Part shown: piece after piece, positions 52,446 through 61,495 of the stretch
How positions within the stretch are numbered: the stretch's first letter is position 1
How the letters are laid out: the number at the start of each line of letters is the position of its first letter
Assembly (NCBI GenBank): GCA_045586925.1
Contig: JAZNBG010000030.1
Location: 1 to 64,000, forward strand
DNA from: SIG440 sp045586925
GTDB taxonomy: Bacteria; Bacillota; Clostridia; Monoglobales; Monoglobaceae
DNA: 64,000 bases
Reading direction: 5' to 3'
The notes under the pieces: generated by a model
Seen by the model: the letters and a program-made list of their open reading frames with translations, nothing else
What the model was told of the DNA's origin: nothing
Database searches by the model: none
Position numbers and translations under genes: made by a program

Positions 52446-54908
52446 ATGTTTGAACAAAAACTTACTGAACGTGCAAAAAGTGCAATAAATTTAGCAGGAC
52501 AATGTGCCATGGATATGGGACACAATTATATAGGAACCGAGCACCTGCTGCTGGGTCTTGTCAAAGAGGGCGGCGGCGTTGCTGCAAAGGTTCTTGCAGA
52601 AAACGGTATAACCGACAGCAAAATCATCAGCAAAATAGAATTTTTTGTAGGTACCGACCTTCCCATAAACAATACAGGAATCGGCTTTACACCCCGCACC
52701 AAAAGTGTTTTGGAGCACAGCAGTGCCGAGGCAAGAAGGCTTAATCACAACTATATAGGCACAGAACATATCCTTATTGCTCTTCTTCGTGAAAACGAAA
52801 GTCTTGCCATCCGTATAATTGCTGACCTTGATGTTAACCCTCAAAAACTATATTCAGATATTATAAAGCTGATGAATGACAACAATTTTGGCGAAATCTA
52901 CGACGAAGGTCCTGCCGCAGATAGTGTAACTCCAACTTCAAAAAAGGCTTCCGGTGCCAAGACTCCTACCCTTGACAAATTCGGTCGTGACCTTACCAAA
53001 ATGGCGCGGGAACTAAAGCTTGACCCTATTATCGGTCGTGATAAAGTAATAGAAAGAGTTATTCAAATCCTCAGCCGCAGAACAAAAAACAATCCCTGTC
53101 TTATCGGTGAACCCGGTGTTGGTAAAACCGCCGTTGCCGAAGGTCTTGCGCAAAAGATTGTTCAGGGTCTTGTTCCCGAAATCTTAAAGGACAAAAAGGT
53201 TATAACCCTTGACCTTTCTTCAATGGTAGCAGGGGCAAAATACCGTGGCGAATTTGAAGAACGTCTTAAAGGCGTTATGGATGAAATCCACAAGGCAGGA
53301 AACATAATTCTGTTTATTGACGAAATCCATACCATTATTGGCGCAGGTGCAGCAGAAGGCGCAATTGATGCAGCAAACATCTTAAAGCCCGCCCTTTCAC
53401 GTGGAGAAATACAGATTATAGGTGCAACAACCTTAGAGGAATATCGTAAGTATATCGAAAAAGACTCTGCCTTGGAACGTCGTTTCCAGTCTATTGTCCT
53501 TGATGAACCAAGCTATGAAGAAAGTATCGAAATCCTTAAAGGCATCCGTGACAAATACGAGGCACACCACCGTGTAAAAATCACCGACAGCGCCCTTGAT
53601 GCGGCAGTAAAAATGTCTATCAGGTATATTCCTGACAGATTTCTTCCCGATAAAGCCATTGACCTTATAGACGAGGCGGCGTCCAGAATTCGTATCAAAA
53701 CCCTTACCGCTCCACCGGACGTAAAGGAACTAGAAGACAAGATTGAAGGTCTTCGTAAGGAAAAAGAGGCGGCAATCGCATCGCAGGAATACGAAAAGGC
53801 AGCAAAGCTCCGTGACGAAGAAAAGGTGCTGACAGAAAGCCTTAAAACCCAAAAGGAAAGCTGGGAAAAGGAAAGCCGAGGTGAAAATGCCGAAGTCACC
53901 CCCAATGAAATTGCAGAAATCGTTTCATCCTGGACGGGTGTTCCTGTAAAAGCTATTGAAGAAGGTGAGAGCGAAAGACTTCTCCGTCTTGAAGAAGAAC
54001 TGCATCGACGTGTTATCGGTCAGAATGAGGCTGTGACCGCAGTTTCAAAAGCAATCCGCAGAGGCCGTGTCGGACTTAAAGACCCCAAACGGCCTATAGG
54101 CTCCTTTATCTTCCTTGGTCCTACAGGAGTGGGAAAAACCGAGCTTTCAAAAGCACTTGCTGAAGCAATGTTTGGCGACGAGGATGCTCTTATACGTGTT
54201 GATATGTCAGAATATATGGAAAAACACGCCGTATCTCGCTTAGTTGGCTCGCCTCCCGGTTATGTTGGCTACGACGAGGGCGGTCAGCTTACCGAAAAGG
54301 TACGCAGAAAACCATACTCTGTAGTCCTTTTTGACGAAATCGAAAAGGCTCACCCCGATGTATTTAACATTTTACTGCAAATTCTTGAAGACGGTATCCT
54401 TACCGATTCTCAAGGCAGACGCGTTGACTTCCGCAACACCGTTATAATTATGACATCAAATCTCGGTGCAAGACTGATAACCGAAAACAAATCCCTTGGC
54501 TTTGCAGCACTGGCTGAGGATACCGAAAAAGATTACACTAAGATTAAATCCGATGTCTTAGGCGAACTTAAACGGGCCTTCCGTCCTGAATTTTTAAACA
54601 GAATTGATGACATTATAGTTTTCCGTCAGCTTGTAAAGGATGACATAAAGGCAATCGCTGCAAAAATGCTTGACATTCTTAAAGAAAGAATTGCAGCAAA
54701 CGACATTACCGCAGAGTTCACCGATGCCGCAGTTGACCGTATTGCAGACACAGGCTTTGACCCTAGCTTTGGTGCAAGACCGCTTCGCCGTGCAATACAA
54801 AGCGACATCGAGGATATGATTGCCGAAAAAATGCTCAGCGGTGAAATTAAATCCGGCGATAACATAAAAATTGACTTTGCAGAGGATAAGTTCATAATTA
54901 TAAAATAA
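52446..54908 (+). CDS. clpC: ClpC AAA+ chaperone ATPase
   Basis: An 820-residue Hsp100 protein: Clp N-domain repeats (1-145), first AAA+ module with GEPGVGKTAVAEG and VITLDLSSMVAGAKYRGEFEERLK, a UVR-containing middle domain (about 410-460), and a second AAA+ module with GPTGVGKTELSKALAE and FDEIEKAHPDVFNILLQ. With ClpP it degrades misfolded and arginine-phosphorylated proteins. It is the last gene of the CtsR-controlled operon. Confidence 0.97.
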   Translation: MFEQKLTERAKSAINLAGQCAMDMGHNYIGTEHLLLGLVKEGGGVAAKVLAENGITDSKIISKIEFFVGTDLPINNTGIGFTPRTKSVLEHSSAEARRLNHNYIGTEHILIALLRENESLAIRIIADLDVNPQKLYSDIIKLMNDNNFGEIYDEGPAADSVTPTSKKASGAKTPTLDKFGRDLTKMARELKLDPIIGRDKVIERVIQILSRRTKNNPCLIGEPGVGKTAVAEGLAQKIVQGLVPEILKDKKVITLDLSSMVAGAKYRGEFEERLKGVMDEIHKAGNIILFIDEIHTIIGAGAAEGAIDAANILKPALSRGEIQIIGATTLEEYRKYIEKDSALERRFQSIVLDEPSYEESIEILKGIRDKYEAHHRVKITDSALDAAVKMSIRYIPDRFLPDKAIDLIDEAASRIRIKTLTAPPDVKELEDKIEGLRKEKEAAIASQEYEKAAKLRDEEKVLTESLKTQKESWEKESRGENAEVTPNEIAEIVSSWTGVPVKAIEEGESERLLRLEEELHRRVIGQNEAVTAVSKAIRRGRVGLKDPKRPIGSFIFLGPTGVGKTELSKALAEAMFGDEDALIRVDMSEYMEKHAVSRLVGSPPGYVGYDEGGQLTEKVRRKPYSVVLFDEIEKAHPDVFNILLQILEDGILTDSQGRRVDFRNTVIIMTSNLGARLITENKSLGFAALAEDTEKDYTKIKSDVLGELKRAFRPEFLNRIDDIIVFRQLVKDDIKAIAAKMLDILKERIAANDITAEFTDAAVDRIADTGFDPSFGARPLRRAIQSDIEDMIAEKMLSGEIKSGDNIKIDFAEDKFIIIK

Positions 54909-54910
54909 TT

Positions 54911-54950
54911 TAAAATGGGGGTGATACAATTTTATCATCCCCATTTTAAA
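54911..54950 (+). terminator. Terminator of the ctsR-clpC operon
   Basis: TAAAATGGGGGTGATA pairs with TATCATCCCCATTTTA across a short loop; one G-T position interrupts it. The stem is long and close to the clpC stop, with A/T-rich flanks, so it may also act on the other strand. Confidence 0.85.
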
Positions 54951-55083
54951 TAAATTTACGATTGTGCAAATTTTAGGGAAAATAGTTCAAAGACAAAAAG
55001 CAAATTTTATGTTATATTTAATGTAAGAAAAATTAAATGGGGTCGTTTCCCCGAAAATTATATTAAAGACAGGAGATGTTTTT

Positions 55084-56256
55084 ATGTCAAGAATTTGTAT
55101 TCCCGATTATGAGTACAAAGAAAGAATTGCAAGAGCAGCAAAGCTCGTTGCAGAAAAAGGTCTGGATGTAATGGTTGTATGTTCAACAGAATCAGACTAC
55201 GCAAACGCTAGATATTTCAGCGGTTTCTGGCCTCTGTTTGAACGTGCAGGTGTTGCTATCTCTGCAACAGGAGAAGCAGCATTGATGGTTGGTCCTGAAT
55301 GTATCATCTTTGCAAAAGATGTCGGTAAGATTGAAAAGGTTTTCTGCCTGAGAGAATTCAGAGAATCAGCTGACCCCTCTTACCCCGAGCTTCACGCTGA
55401 TACATTTAACGATGTATTCAAAGCTATCGGTGTTACAGGCAGCAAAATCAAAATCGGTCTTGGTAGCTATGTAGAGTGCACACTCCCCATCTATGAAGGT
55501 CTTAAGGACAGCTATCCCGAGGCAGAAATCGTTAAGTGCAACGACATTATGGTTAACCTGAGAAAGATTAAGTCAGCTAACGAGCTTGCTTGTATTCAGG
55601 AAGGCTTCAGAATCGTTGACATTGCAACAGACGAAGTTATTCGCAACCTCAAGCCAGGCGTAACCGAACTTCAGATGGTTGGTATCGCACAGAAGGTTAT
55701 CTATGAAGAAGGTGCAGAATACGAAGGTCTTCCTATGTACGTATTCAGCGAAAAGTCAACAAGCCACGCAATTTCACGTTCAGGCTACAGAACAATCGGC
55801 AAGAACGATATCGTTCAGCTTAACCTTTCTGCTAAGATTGACGGTTATTCACCTGCTATCGGTCTTCCCATCGCTATGGGTAAGCTCGAAGGCGAAAGAA
55901 GAAGAGTTGTTGAATTCTGTAAGGAAGCTCACGACTGGACAATCGACCAGCTCAAAGCAGGCGTTATGGCAGATAGCGTTGCTAAGAATTTCTATAATAT
56001 GTATGTTGAAAACGGTTTCAAAGACAGCTATGTTTACGGACCTTGTCACGGAACAGGTATGATCGAGGTTGAGCCACCCTGGATGGAAACAGACTCAACT
56101 TACAAACTGGAAGAAAATATGACATTCCAGGTTGATACATTCATTATGGGCGACGGCTTCGGCTGCAGATGGGAAATCGGTGCTGCTATCACTAAGGATG
56201 GTTGCCACAAGATGACAGATTACCTTAAGAAAGGTATCATCGAACTCGGTTTCTAA
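55084..56256 (+). CDS. Creatinase/M24-fold hydrolase, probably metal-independent
   Basis: A 390-residue pita-bread-fold protein with a creatinase N-domain (1-150) and an M24 C-domain. The usual five metal ligands are not all present: the first Asp pair reads NLSAKIDGYSPAIG, and the first C-terminal Glu position reads VDTFI; His is kept in GPCHGTGMIE, TSHAISR and Glu in WEIGAA. This pattern resembles creatinase rather than a metallo-aminopeptidase. AGGAG precedes the start. A creatininase-like gene 0.7 kb away on the other strand supports amidine or amide hydrolysis, but the substrate is unknown. Confidence 0.82.
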   Translation: MSRICIPDYEYKERIARAAKLVAEKGLDVMVVCSTESDYANARYFSGFWPLFERAGVAISATGEAALMVGPECIIFAKDVGKIEKVFCLREFRESADPSYPELHADTFNDVFKAIGVTGSKIKIGLGSYVECTLPIYEGLKDSYPEAEIVKCNDIMVNLRKIKSANELACIQEGFRIVDIATDEVIRNLKPGVTELQMVGIAQKVIYEEGAEYEGLPMYVFSEKSTSHAISRSGYRTIGKNDIVQLNLSAKIDGYSPAIGLPIAMGKLEGERRRVVEFCKEAHDWTIDQLKAGVMADSVAKNFYNMYVENGFKDSYVYGPCHGTGMIEVEPPWMETDSTYKLEENMTFQVDTFIMGDGFGCRWEIGAAITKDGCHKMTDYLKKGIIELGF

Positions 56257-56543
56257 TTTAGGGGCAGTAGCAAAATGCACAGACCACGCAAAGCGTGCAA
56301 AAGGCTTAATGCAGCCATTTTCAAAGAATATAAAGGCTAAAAAAACCAAGGTAGAAATTTGTTATGCAACAAATTTCAATTGCAGATGCTTTGCGTTTTG
56401 AACAAACTTCGCCTCTCGCAGTATCCGCATACAGCTTCGGGTCTCAGTTTGTCCAATCTGCACTATTTTGCGTCCACCCCAAAGGAGCTGCCGCATTTTG
56501 CGACAGCTCCTTATATAAATCTAATTGATTGGAGAAAAGAAAA
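56257..56543 (+). other. Hairpin-rich intergenic region
   Basis: No gene is seen. A perfect stem GAAATTTGTT (56354-56363) and AACAAATTTC (56368-56377) has a 4-base loop. A second stem, GGAGCTG (56484-56490) with CAGCTCC (56504-56510), is extended by CGC/GCG, and is close to the following gene; its T-tail is short. The region could end the M24 transcript or encode a small RNA. Confidence 0.55.
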
Positions 56544-56909
56544 ATGGCTATTGGTAAAAAAGAATGGATAATTCCTGACTGTGAACTTCCTCAGGAAGGC
56601 GAAGGCGTGGCAAAGGGCCACGAATCAGTTATCATCGTTAACGATTCTGATACGGATGCAAAAATAGATGTAAGCATTTATTTCACAGATAAAGAGCCCC
56701 ACACAGGCATTGTTTGGGAAGTTGGCGCAAAGAGAGTTAAGTGCTTCAGAATGAACAATATCGACCATATGTGTGGTTTCAAAGTTCCTTTTGAAACACA
56801 GTATGCTATGAAGGTTTCAAGCAATACCCCTATTGTTCTGCAGTACGGCAGACTTGACAACACTCAGGCAAATCTTGCATTCTATACAACACTTGGCTAT
56901 TCTGAGTAA
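56544..56909 (+). CDS. ASRT-family small-molecule-binding protein
   Basis: A 121-residue protein from ATG 56544 (GGAG nine bases upstream). It matches the Anabaena sensory rhodopsin transducer family (PF07100): WIIPDCELP, HESVIIVNDSDTDAKIDVSIYFTDKEP, AKRVKCFRMNNI and IVLQYGRLDNTQANLAFYTTLGY are its characteristic blocks. The fold is a beta-sandwich tetramer thought to bind small molecules. No rhodopsin is encoded here, so a metabolic-sensor or binding role near the creatinase- and creatininase-like genes is more likely. Confidence 0.88.
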   Translation: MAIGKKEWIIPDCELPQEGEGVAKGHESVIIVNDSDTDAKIDVSIYFTDKEPHTGIVWEVGAKRVKCFRMNNIDHMCGFKVPFETQYAMKVSSNTPIVLQYGRLDNTQANLAFYTTLGYSE

Positions 56910-56930
56910 TAAAACAGTTCAAAAACCAAA

Positions 56931-56967
56931 AAACATCCACCTAAAGCAAAATTTTAGGCGGATGTTT
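56931..56967. terminator. Bidirectional terminator between convergent genes
   Basis: AAACATCCACCTAAA pairs with TTTAGGCGGATGTTT (one A-C mismatch), with T-run on the right and A-run on the left. It serves the ASRT gene on the plus strand and the creatininase-like gene on the minus strand. Confidence 0.92.
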
Positions 56968-56975
56968 TTATTATA

Positions 56976-57713
56976 TTAGTTTATTGCTTCACGAAGCCAT
57001 TCAAGTGTGCACTCAACCATATGTTTTCCGGTTTCTTCAGATGCTTCTTTTGCACTTTCTGCAAACCATTCGGTATTCTGAGCACAACGGCTTAAATCAA
57101 CATTTTCGGGATAAGTTCCCATCATTAAGCTGGTTTCCCATTTGCCTGCATGGTCAAAACCACCGCATTTTATCTGTGCATCAGCACCGATAAGAGGAAT
57201 AACCTTAATGTATGAGAATGGGTCTTCTCCGCCGCCAAGGTTTTCATAATAATCAGCATAAGAATCGCTGCCCCACCAACCTTTACCAAGAGTTTCTTCC
57301 ATATATTCCATTGTAACCTTCTTTGCAGCCTTGTGACACGCGATAGTCATAGGCATAAGACCTGCGCCTTCTGTCTGATGATGTGGAACAAGATAGATAT
57401 TTTTTATACCGCCGGCAATCATCGATTTAAGAACACAATATAAATATTGTGCATATGTATCTTCGTCAACGTGTATATGGTCAGGCTTTGGAGCACACAC
57501 AGCATATGACGCAACACCATACCAGATAGGCGGACAAATCACCACTTCTTTTTCCTTCTCAAGTTCACGAAGGCATCCGTTTACTACCATGGTATCCGTT
57601 CCGCAAGATGCATGATGAGCATGATATTCAATAGTACCAATAGGTATAATAAATGGCACCTTTCTTTTTACAGCATCTTCAATTTGGTCGTGAAACATAT
57701 TAATCAGTTGCAT
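56976..57713 (-). CDS. Creatininase-family amidohydrolase
   Basis: A 245-residue protein of PF02633. Metal-site residues are visible in IPIGTIEYHAHHASCGTDTMV (Glu, His, Asp) and the later FDHAGKWETSLMM matches the conserved HAGE-x-ETS block with Lys-Trp in place of the first Glu. Members hydrolyse creatinine or related cyclic amides, or act in cofactor pathways. It has a consensus promoter and AGGGGG SD. Substrate is not known. Confidence 0.9.
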   Translation of the reverse strand: MQLINMFHDQIEDAVKRKVPFIIPIGTIEYHAHHASCGTDTMVVNGCLRELEKEKEVVICPPIWYGVASYAVCAPKPDHIHVDEDTYAQYLYCVLKSMIAGGIKNIYLVPHHQTEGAGLMPMTIACHKAAKKVTMEYMEETLGKGWWGSDSYADYYENLGGGEDPFSYIKVIPLIGADAQIKCGGFDHAGKWETSLMMGTYPENVDLSRCAQNTEWFAESAKEASEETGKHMVECTLEWLREAIN

Positions 57714-57777
57714 AATTATAACCCCCTGTATATTTATTTAATAATAGTTTAATTTAAAAAGCAACATAGCTTTAATT

Positions 57778-57806
57778 ATTATATAATAATTTGCTAATCT
57801 TGTCAA
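57778..57806 (-). promoter_or_regulatory. Promoter of the creatininase-like gene
   Basis: Minus-strand TTGACA (57806-57801), 17 bases, TATAAT (57783-57778): a perfect consensus. Confidence 0.88.
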
Positions 57807-57861
57807 TTAAATGATGCAATAAAACTCATGCTCGTGTCAATAATAATTTCCCTTTGAGCTG

Positions 57862-58662
57862 TTAGTTTGCTTCAATAACCCCCAGCGCTTCATAGAACTT
57901 TCCGCCATCATTTATCCTTTCCTTAACCTTTCTCGCAAAACTTGAAGCATCGACGCACGAATTAAGATTTTCTTTTGTTGTATTCCATTTAAACACATAT
58001 TTAAGTATTGAGTATGACTCCTCAGGCTCGAACACTTCGAATAAATCCTGAAACATCAGCATATTACTGTCATTTTTTAACAGATTTTTCAAACTGCTGT
58101 CCATAAGCCATGAATGGCAGGTAAAATATTTATATTTATAATCAGGATAAAACTCTTTAAAGAATTTTTTTGCCATATCAAAAGATTTTTCACATTCCGT
58201 CCTTAAAAGAGGCCCATCTGCCGGGATGTGTACCTCAATTACATTATCCCCTTTTTTAATGTTTTTTTCGGCAAGATCGCAACTTGCCTTACCAAAAGCA
58301 AATTGCAATCTGCCAAGCTTAAAAAGTTTCATACTGAGATGACGTTTAAGCCAATTTATTTCGCCCAGATAAAGTCCTTCCTCTAGTTCGCTCCATATAT
58401 CCAGCCATCTGCCTATGTCAGACAGAGTATCATATAGAATTTCTTCTGATATACCTTTTTGTTTATATTGCTTTGACAATTCCTCACACATATATAAATA
58501 CGATAGGAAATTTTTCTTTCCGTTCTTTTCTTTTGTATCGTATTTATCTATTTTAAAATCTTCTATTTTAATTTCTCTCAAAGCATTGTAAAATTCTGCG
58601 TCATACCGAGAGTCGAATTTTAACGCCTTATACCATTTTTCAATTATTTTTGCTCTATCCAA
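57862..58662 (-). CDS. GNAT-like acyltransferase-domain protein (PF18082/PF18164 type)
   Basis: About 267 residues. The C-terminal half shows blocks typical of this family: LGRLQFAFG, VIEVHIPADGPLLRTECEKSFDMAKKFFKEFYP and FTCHSWLMDSSLKNLLKNDSNMLMFQ. The start is uncertain: GAGGTG directly touches ATG 58668, so TTG 58662, eight bases downstream of GAGG, may be used. No catalytic role is established for such stand-alone proteins. Confidence 0.8.
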   Translation of the reverse strand: MDRAKIIEKWYKALKFDSRYDAEFYNALREIKIEDFKIDKYDTKEKNGKKNFLSYLYMCEELSKQYKQKGISEEILYDTLSDIGRWLDIWSELEEGLYLGEINWLKRHLSMKLFKLGRLQFAFGKASCDLAEKNIKKGDNVIEVHIPADGPLLRTECEKSFDMAKKFFKEFYPDYKYKYFTCHSWLMDSSLKNLLKNDSNMLMFQDLFEVFEPEESYSILKYVFKWNTTKENLNSCVDASSFARKVKERINDGGKFYEALGVIEAN

Positions 58663-58731
58663 AATCATCACCTCATAAAAAATATAAACTTGACACAAGT
58701 AAAAACACAATGGAACTGTCCCCATGCGTTA

Positions 58732-59916
58732 TCAACCAATGCACTCATATAAAGCATTTCGCATTTCCTTTTGAATATTGATATCCCACTTATGTATGTG
58801 CTGGAAATATGTAAGTGAAATTCTGTTTTTTGTGTCAACCATTGAAAATGCACCGGCAGCACCATCCCATCCGAATTCTCCGATGGGACTAAGTGATCCG
58901 CTTACCGCTTTATCAATATGAGTACGAACTCCTAATCCATAACCGTATCCCGGTCTTAACTTATAAAAATCATCACATTGTTTTCCTCTAAGATGATTTG
59001 TTCCCATAAGTTCAACTGTTTTTGAAGACAAAATTCTTTTGCCATTCTTGCCTACTCCACCGCAAGCCATTGCATCAAGAAATGCCGCGTAGTCTTCCGC
59101 GCAAGATGTAAGACCGGCACCGCCGCTTTCATACTCTTCAGTCAGATTGAACGCACACTCCAACGGTAATCTTTTGGGCTTTCTGTTTTCGTCAAAAATA
59201 TATCTTGCAGCCATTTTAGAAAGCTTAACTTCATCCTTGGGAACACCAAAAAATGTATTCTTCATATTAAGCGGCTCAAAAATATTTTTTCTCATATATT
59301 CCCCAAGTTTGTCACCGGACCACACTTCTATCAATGCACCAAGCACATCATGGCAAAGGCTATATCTGAATCTTGTTCCCGGCTCAAAGCCCAGACTTTT
59401 TTCAGACATTGCACCTACAAGTTCCCTTGTGCTTGTTTTCCCCTCATTAATCGCGCTGGTTATAGCATCATCATTTAGTTCATAGTCAAGACCTGCACCC
59501 ATTGTAAATAAATCTTTAATTGTAATTTGTTTTTTTGCATATCCCGCCCAGTCAGTTTTAACATTTTCGCCAAAACCAGCACCGGTTGTGATTTTTGCAG
59601 CATCTTCCATATTTATTTCATCAGACGAAATTTTCATTTTTTCAAATTCAGGCAAATATTTTGACACTGGATCGCTCATCAAATACTTACCTCTTTCAAA
59701 AAGCTGTAATGCCGCAGTACAAGTAAGCATTTTTGTCATAGAAAAAATAAGGTACAGTTCATCACCTTCCATCTTTTTATTGTTTTCAATATCACTCATG
59801 CCCGTAAAGTATCTAAAAATCACCTCGTGATCCTTATAAACCATACAATCCACTCCGGGAGTATTATATTTTTTTACAAGCTCGTCCATGTAGTTTTTAA
59901 GCTTACTAAAATCCAT
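58732..59916 (-). CDS. Serine hydrolase of the beta-lactamase class C fold
   Basis: A 394-residue protein of PF00144. The nucleophile motif is SMTK (S-x-x-K) in LIFSMTKMLT; RYSLCHD provides the Tyr motif. There is no signal peptide, so it is probably cytosolic; esterase or peptidase activity is more likely than antibiotic resistance. AAGGTG precedes the start. A duplicated intergenic repeat lies directly upstream. Confidence 0.88.
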   Translation of the reverse strand: MDFSKLKNYMDELVKKYNTPGVDCMVYKDHEVIFRYFTGMSDIENNKKMEGDELYLIFSMTKMLTCTAALQLFERGKYLMSDPVSKYLPEFEKMKISSDEINMEDAAKITTGAGFGENVKTDWAGYAKKQITIKDLFTMGAGLDYELNDDAITSAINEGKTSTRELVGAMSEKSLGFEPGTRFRYSLCHDVLGALIEVWSGDKLGEYMRKNIFEPLNMKNTFFGVPKDEVKLSKMAARYIFDENRKPKRLPLECAFNLTEEYESGGAGLTSCAEDYAAFLDAMACGGVGKNGKRILSSKTVELMGTNHLRGKQCDDFYKLRPGYGYGLGVRTHIDKAVSGSLSPIGEFGWDGAAGAFSMVDTKNRISLTYFQHIHKWDINIQKEMRNALYECIG

Positions 59917-59964
59917 TATGTCACCTTTTCTTTTTATATATTTAAATGTTCATTTTCCTACTCG

Positions 59965-60173
59965 TGTCAAGTCAGGCGAACAGTGAATAATAAGAACCAT
60001 CACCCAACACGAAATCACAGATTTCTGTTGGGTACCCGAGAACCTTGTTATGCTAAAGCATAATATGGACCTACTATTTTTCACTGTTTTTTCTACATTG
60101 CTTTTCATCAGAACCCGCAGGAATATTAGATTTTCCTGGCCGATATGTAAATATTTATTATCGGCAAACTATT
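59965..60173. repeat. Duplicated intergenic repeat, copy A
   Basis: This shares with 61318-61453 the block beginning TGTCAAGTCAGGCGAACAG and a 60-base 3' block (60114-60173) with only two differences. The 3' block forms two stems: CAGGAA/TTCCTG and CCGATA/TATCGG. Copy A also carries a 74-base palindrome-rich insertion. The TTGACA at its edge (minus strand) may act as -35 of the serine hydrolase gene. Confidence 0.88.
59993..60066. mobile_element. 74-base palindromic insertion in repeat copy A
   Basis: Absent from copy B at the equivalent point. It is flanked by ATAATA on both sides (59987-59992 and 60060-60065). Inside, CCCAACA-c-GAAATC (60003-60016) pairs with GATTTC-TGTTGGG (60020-60032), GGGTACCC follows (60030-60037), and TTATGCT pairs with AGCATAA. 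The layout is that of a REP- or MITE-like element; no coding capacity. Confidence 0.65.
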
Positions 60174-60230
60174 CATTTAATTTTTGAAAATTGTCACAAG
60201 CGAAACATATCAGAACTTTTTGCAAATAGA

Positions 60231-61274
60231 TTAGAGGTTATAGCGACCAATAACTTCTGTCAATGCTTTGGCCATAGACGCAAACCCAAAATCTGTTGGA
60301 TGGCAATTATCTACAGTTCCCGAATCTTTACAAAGTTCAGTCAGTGCCTCTCCGTCAATAAAATATACATTTTTATCACCTGATAAAATCGCATTACGAT
60401 ATGTTGTTTCAATTATGCTTCGTCTTGTCTTTTCCTCTTCGGTTAAAAAATGTTTTGGACGAGACATCATTATCACGGGCAAAAGCGGATACTTTTCTCT
60501 TATTGCCTTAAACATTTTTTCGTGAGTCTTTTCAAGATGCTCAACGGTGGGAGCATTATGGTCATAATCATAAACAAAAATTGACATATCCAAATTCTTG
60601 ATATATTCAATCATCTCATCTTCTGCCTTTGCATTTCCTGAAAAGCCAAGATTTATGTAATCGTAATTAAAAGTTCTCGAAACAATCGCTTGATAGCTCA
60701 TTCCCGGTCTTGATGCACATCCACCCTGTGTTATTGATGATCCGTAATATACAATCGGTTTATCATTTTTATATACTTCAGCTTCTGATACATAAGCAGT
60801 GTCCTGCAAACCAATAAACAATTCGCAAACATTCGAATACAGCGGGAAATTAATTGTTATTTCCCGTCGTTCTTTTTTCTCAAGTTCAAAGATGCTTTCA
60901 TATCCATCTTTAATGTCAAACGGCGGAACAAATGTTTTTGCATAATAATTATCAATATACAAATCAAAACCTATAGAACCTGTTAGTGCAAAATGAGGCA
61001 TTTTTCCTAAACCATCCATTTTAGCATGGATGGCTATGTATGGGCTGTCTGTAACAAACTTCACTCTACCGCCTGCGGTATTTGCATGCAGATAATAAAC
61101 ACCTTCGCTTACACTTTTGGCAACACCTTCAGGCATTCGCCTATATTTACCGTTTTCTTTGAAAACTCCATAAACTTTAAATGGAGCCTCATCAATTTTA
61201 TAAAACTTAATATCTTTTTTATCTATTTTTGTTTCAATCGTAAAATTCCCATCTACCTTTGAAATATCAAACAT
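60231..61274 (-). CDS. SGNH/GDSL-family hydrolase with N-terminal GxDLY domain
   Basis: A 347-residue protein. The N-terminal beta-domain (1-165) contains GSIGFDLYIDN, the GxDLY signature; the SGNH domain has YGSSITQGGCASRPGMSY (nucleophile Ser), GFSGNAK, YDHNAP and the C-terminal DNCHPTDFG (Asp/His). No signal peptide is seen. It is likely a carbohydrate esterase or lipase-like enzyme. AGGAG precedes the start, and repeat copy B lies upstream. Confidence 0.9.
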   Translation of the reverse strand: MFDISKVDGNFTIETKIDKKDIKFYKIDEAPFKVYGVFKENGKYRRMPEGVAKSVSEGVYYLHANTAGGRVKFVTDSPYIAIHAKMDGLGKMPHFALTGSIGFDLYIDNYYAKTFVPPFDIKDGYESIFELEKKERREITINFPLYSNVCELFIGLQDTAYVSEAEVYKNDKPIVYYGSSITQGGCASRPGMSYQAIVSRTFNYDYINLGFSGNAKAEDEMIEYIKNLDMSIFVYDYDHNAPTVEHLEKTHEKMFKAIREKYPLLPVIMMSRPKHFLTEEEKTRRSIIETTYRNAILSGDKNVYFIDGEALTELCKDSGTVDNCHPTDFGFASMAKALTEVIGRYNL

Positions 61275-61317
61275 ATTAATTCTCCTCTTTTCCTAATATT
61301 CGACACAGTTCGACTTT

Positions 61318-61453
61318 TGTCAAGTCAGGCGAACAGTGAATAATAGGACCTACTATTTTATGTTCTTGTTTTTCTGAACAAAATCCATTAAAACCCGCAG
61401 GAATGTTAGATTTTCCTGCCCGATATGTAAATATTTATTATCGGCAAACTATT
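61318..61453. repeat. Duplicated intergenic repeat, copy B
   Basis: The uninterrupted copy of the repeat described at 59965. Minus-strand TTGACA (61323-61318), 17 bases, AATATT (61300-61295) suggests that the repeat edge supplies the -35 element of the SGNH hydrolase gene. The two hairpins CAGGAA/TTCCTG and CCGATA/TATCGG are conserved. Confidence 0.85.
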
Positions 61454-61495
61454 GTATTAAATTTTTCACAAACTGACTCCTATCTAACTATAACT

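Noticed and set aside
55084..56256. Xaa-Pro metallo-aminopeptidase
   Set aside because: The M24 metal-ligand Asp pair is not present, so a metal-dependent peptidase is unlikely.
58732..59916. Beta-lactamase resistance gene
   Set aside because: The fold and SxxK motif fit, but there is no signal peptide and such esterase-like homologues are common; no evidence for antibiotic hydrolysis.
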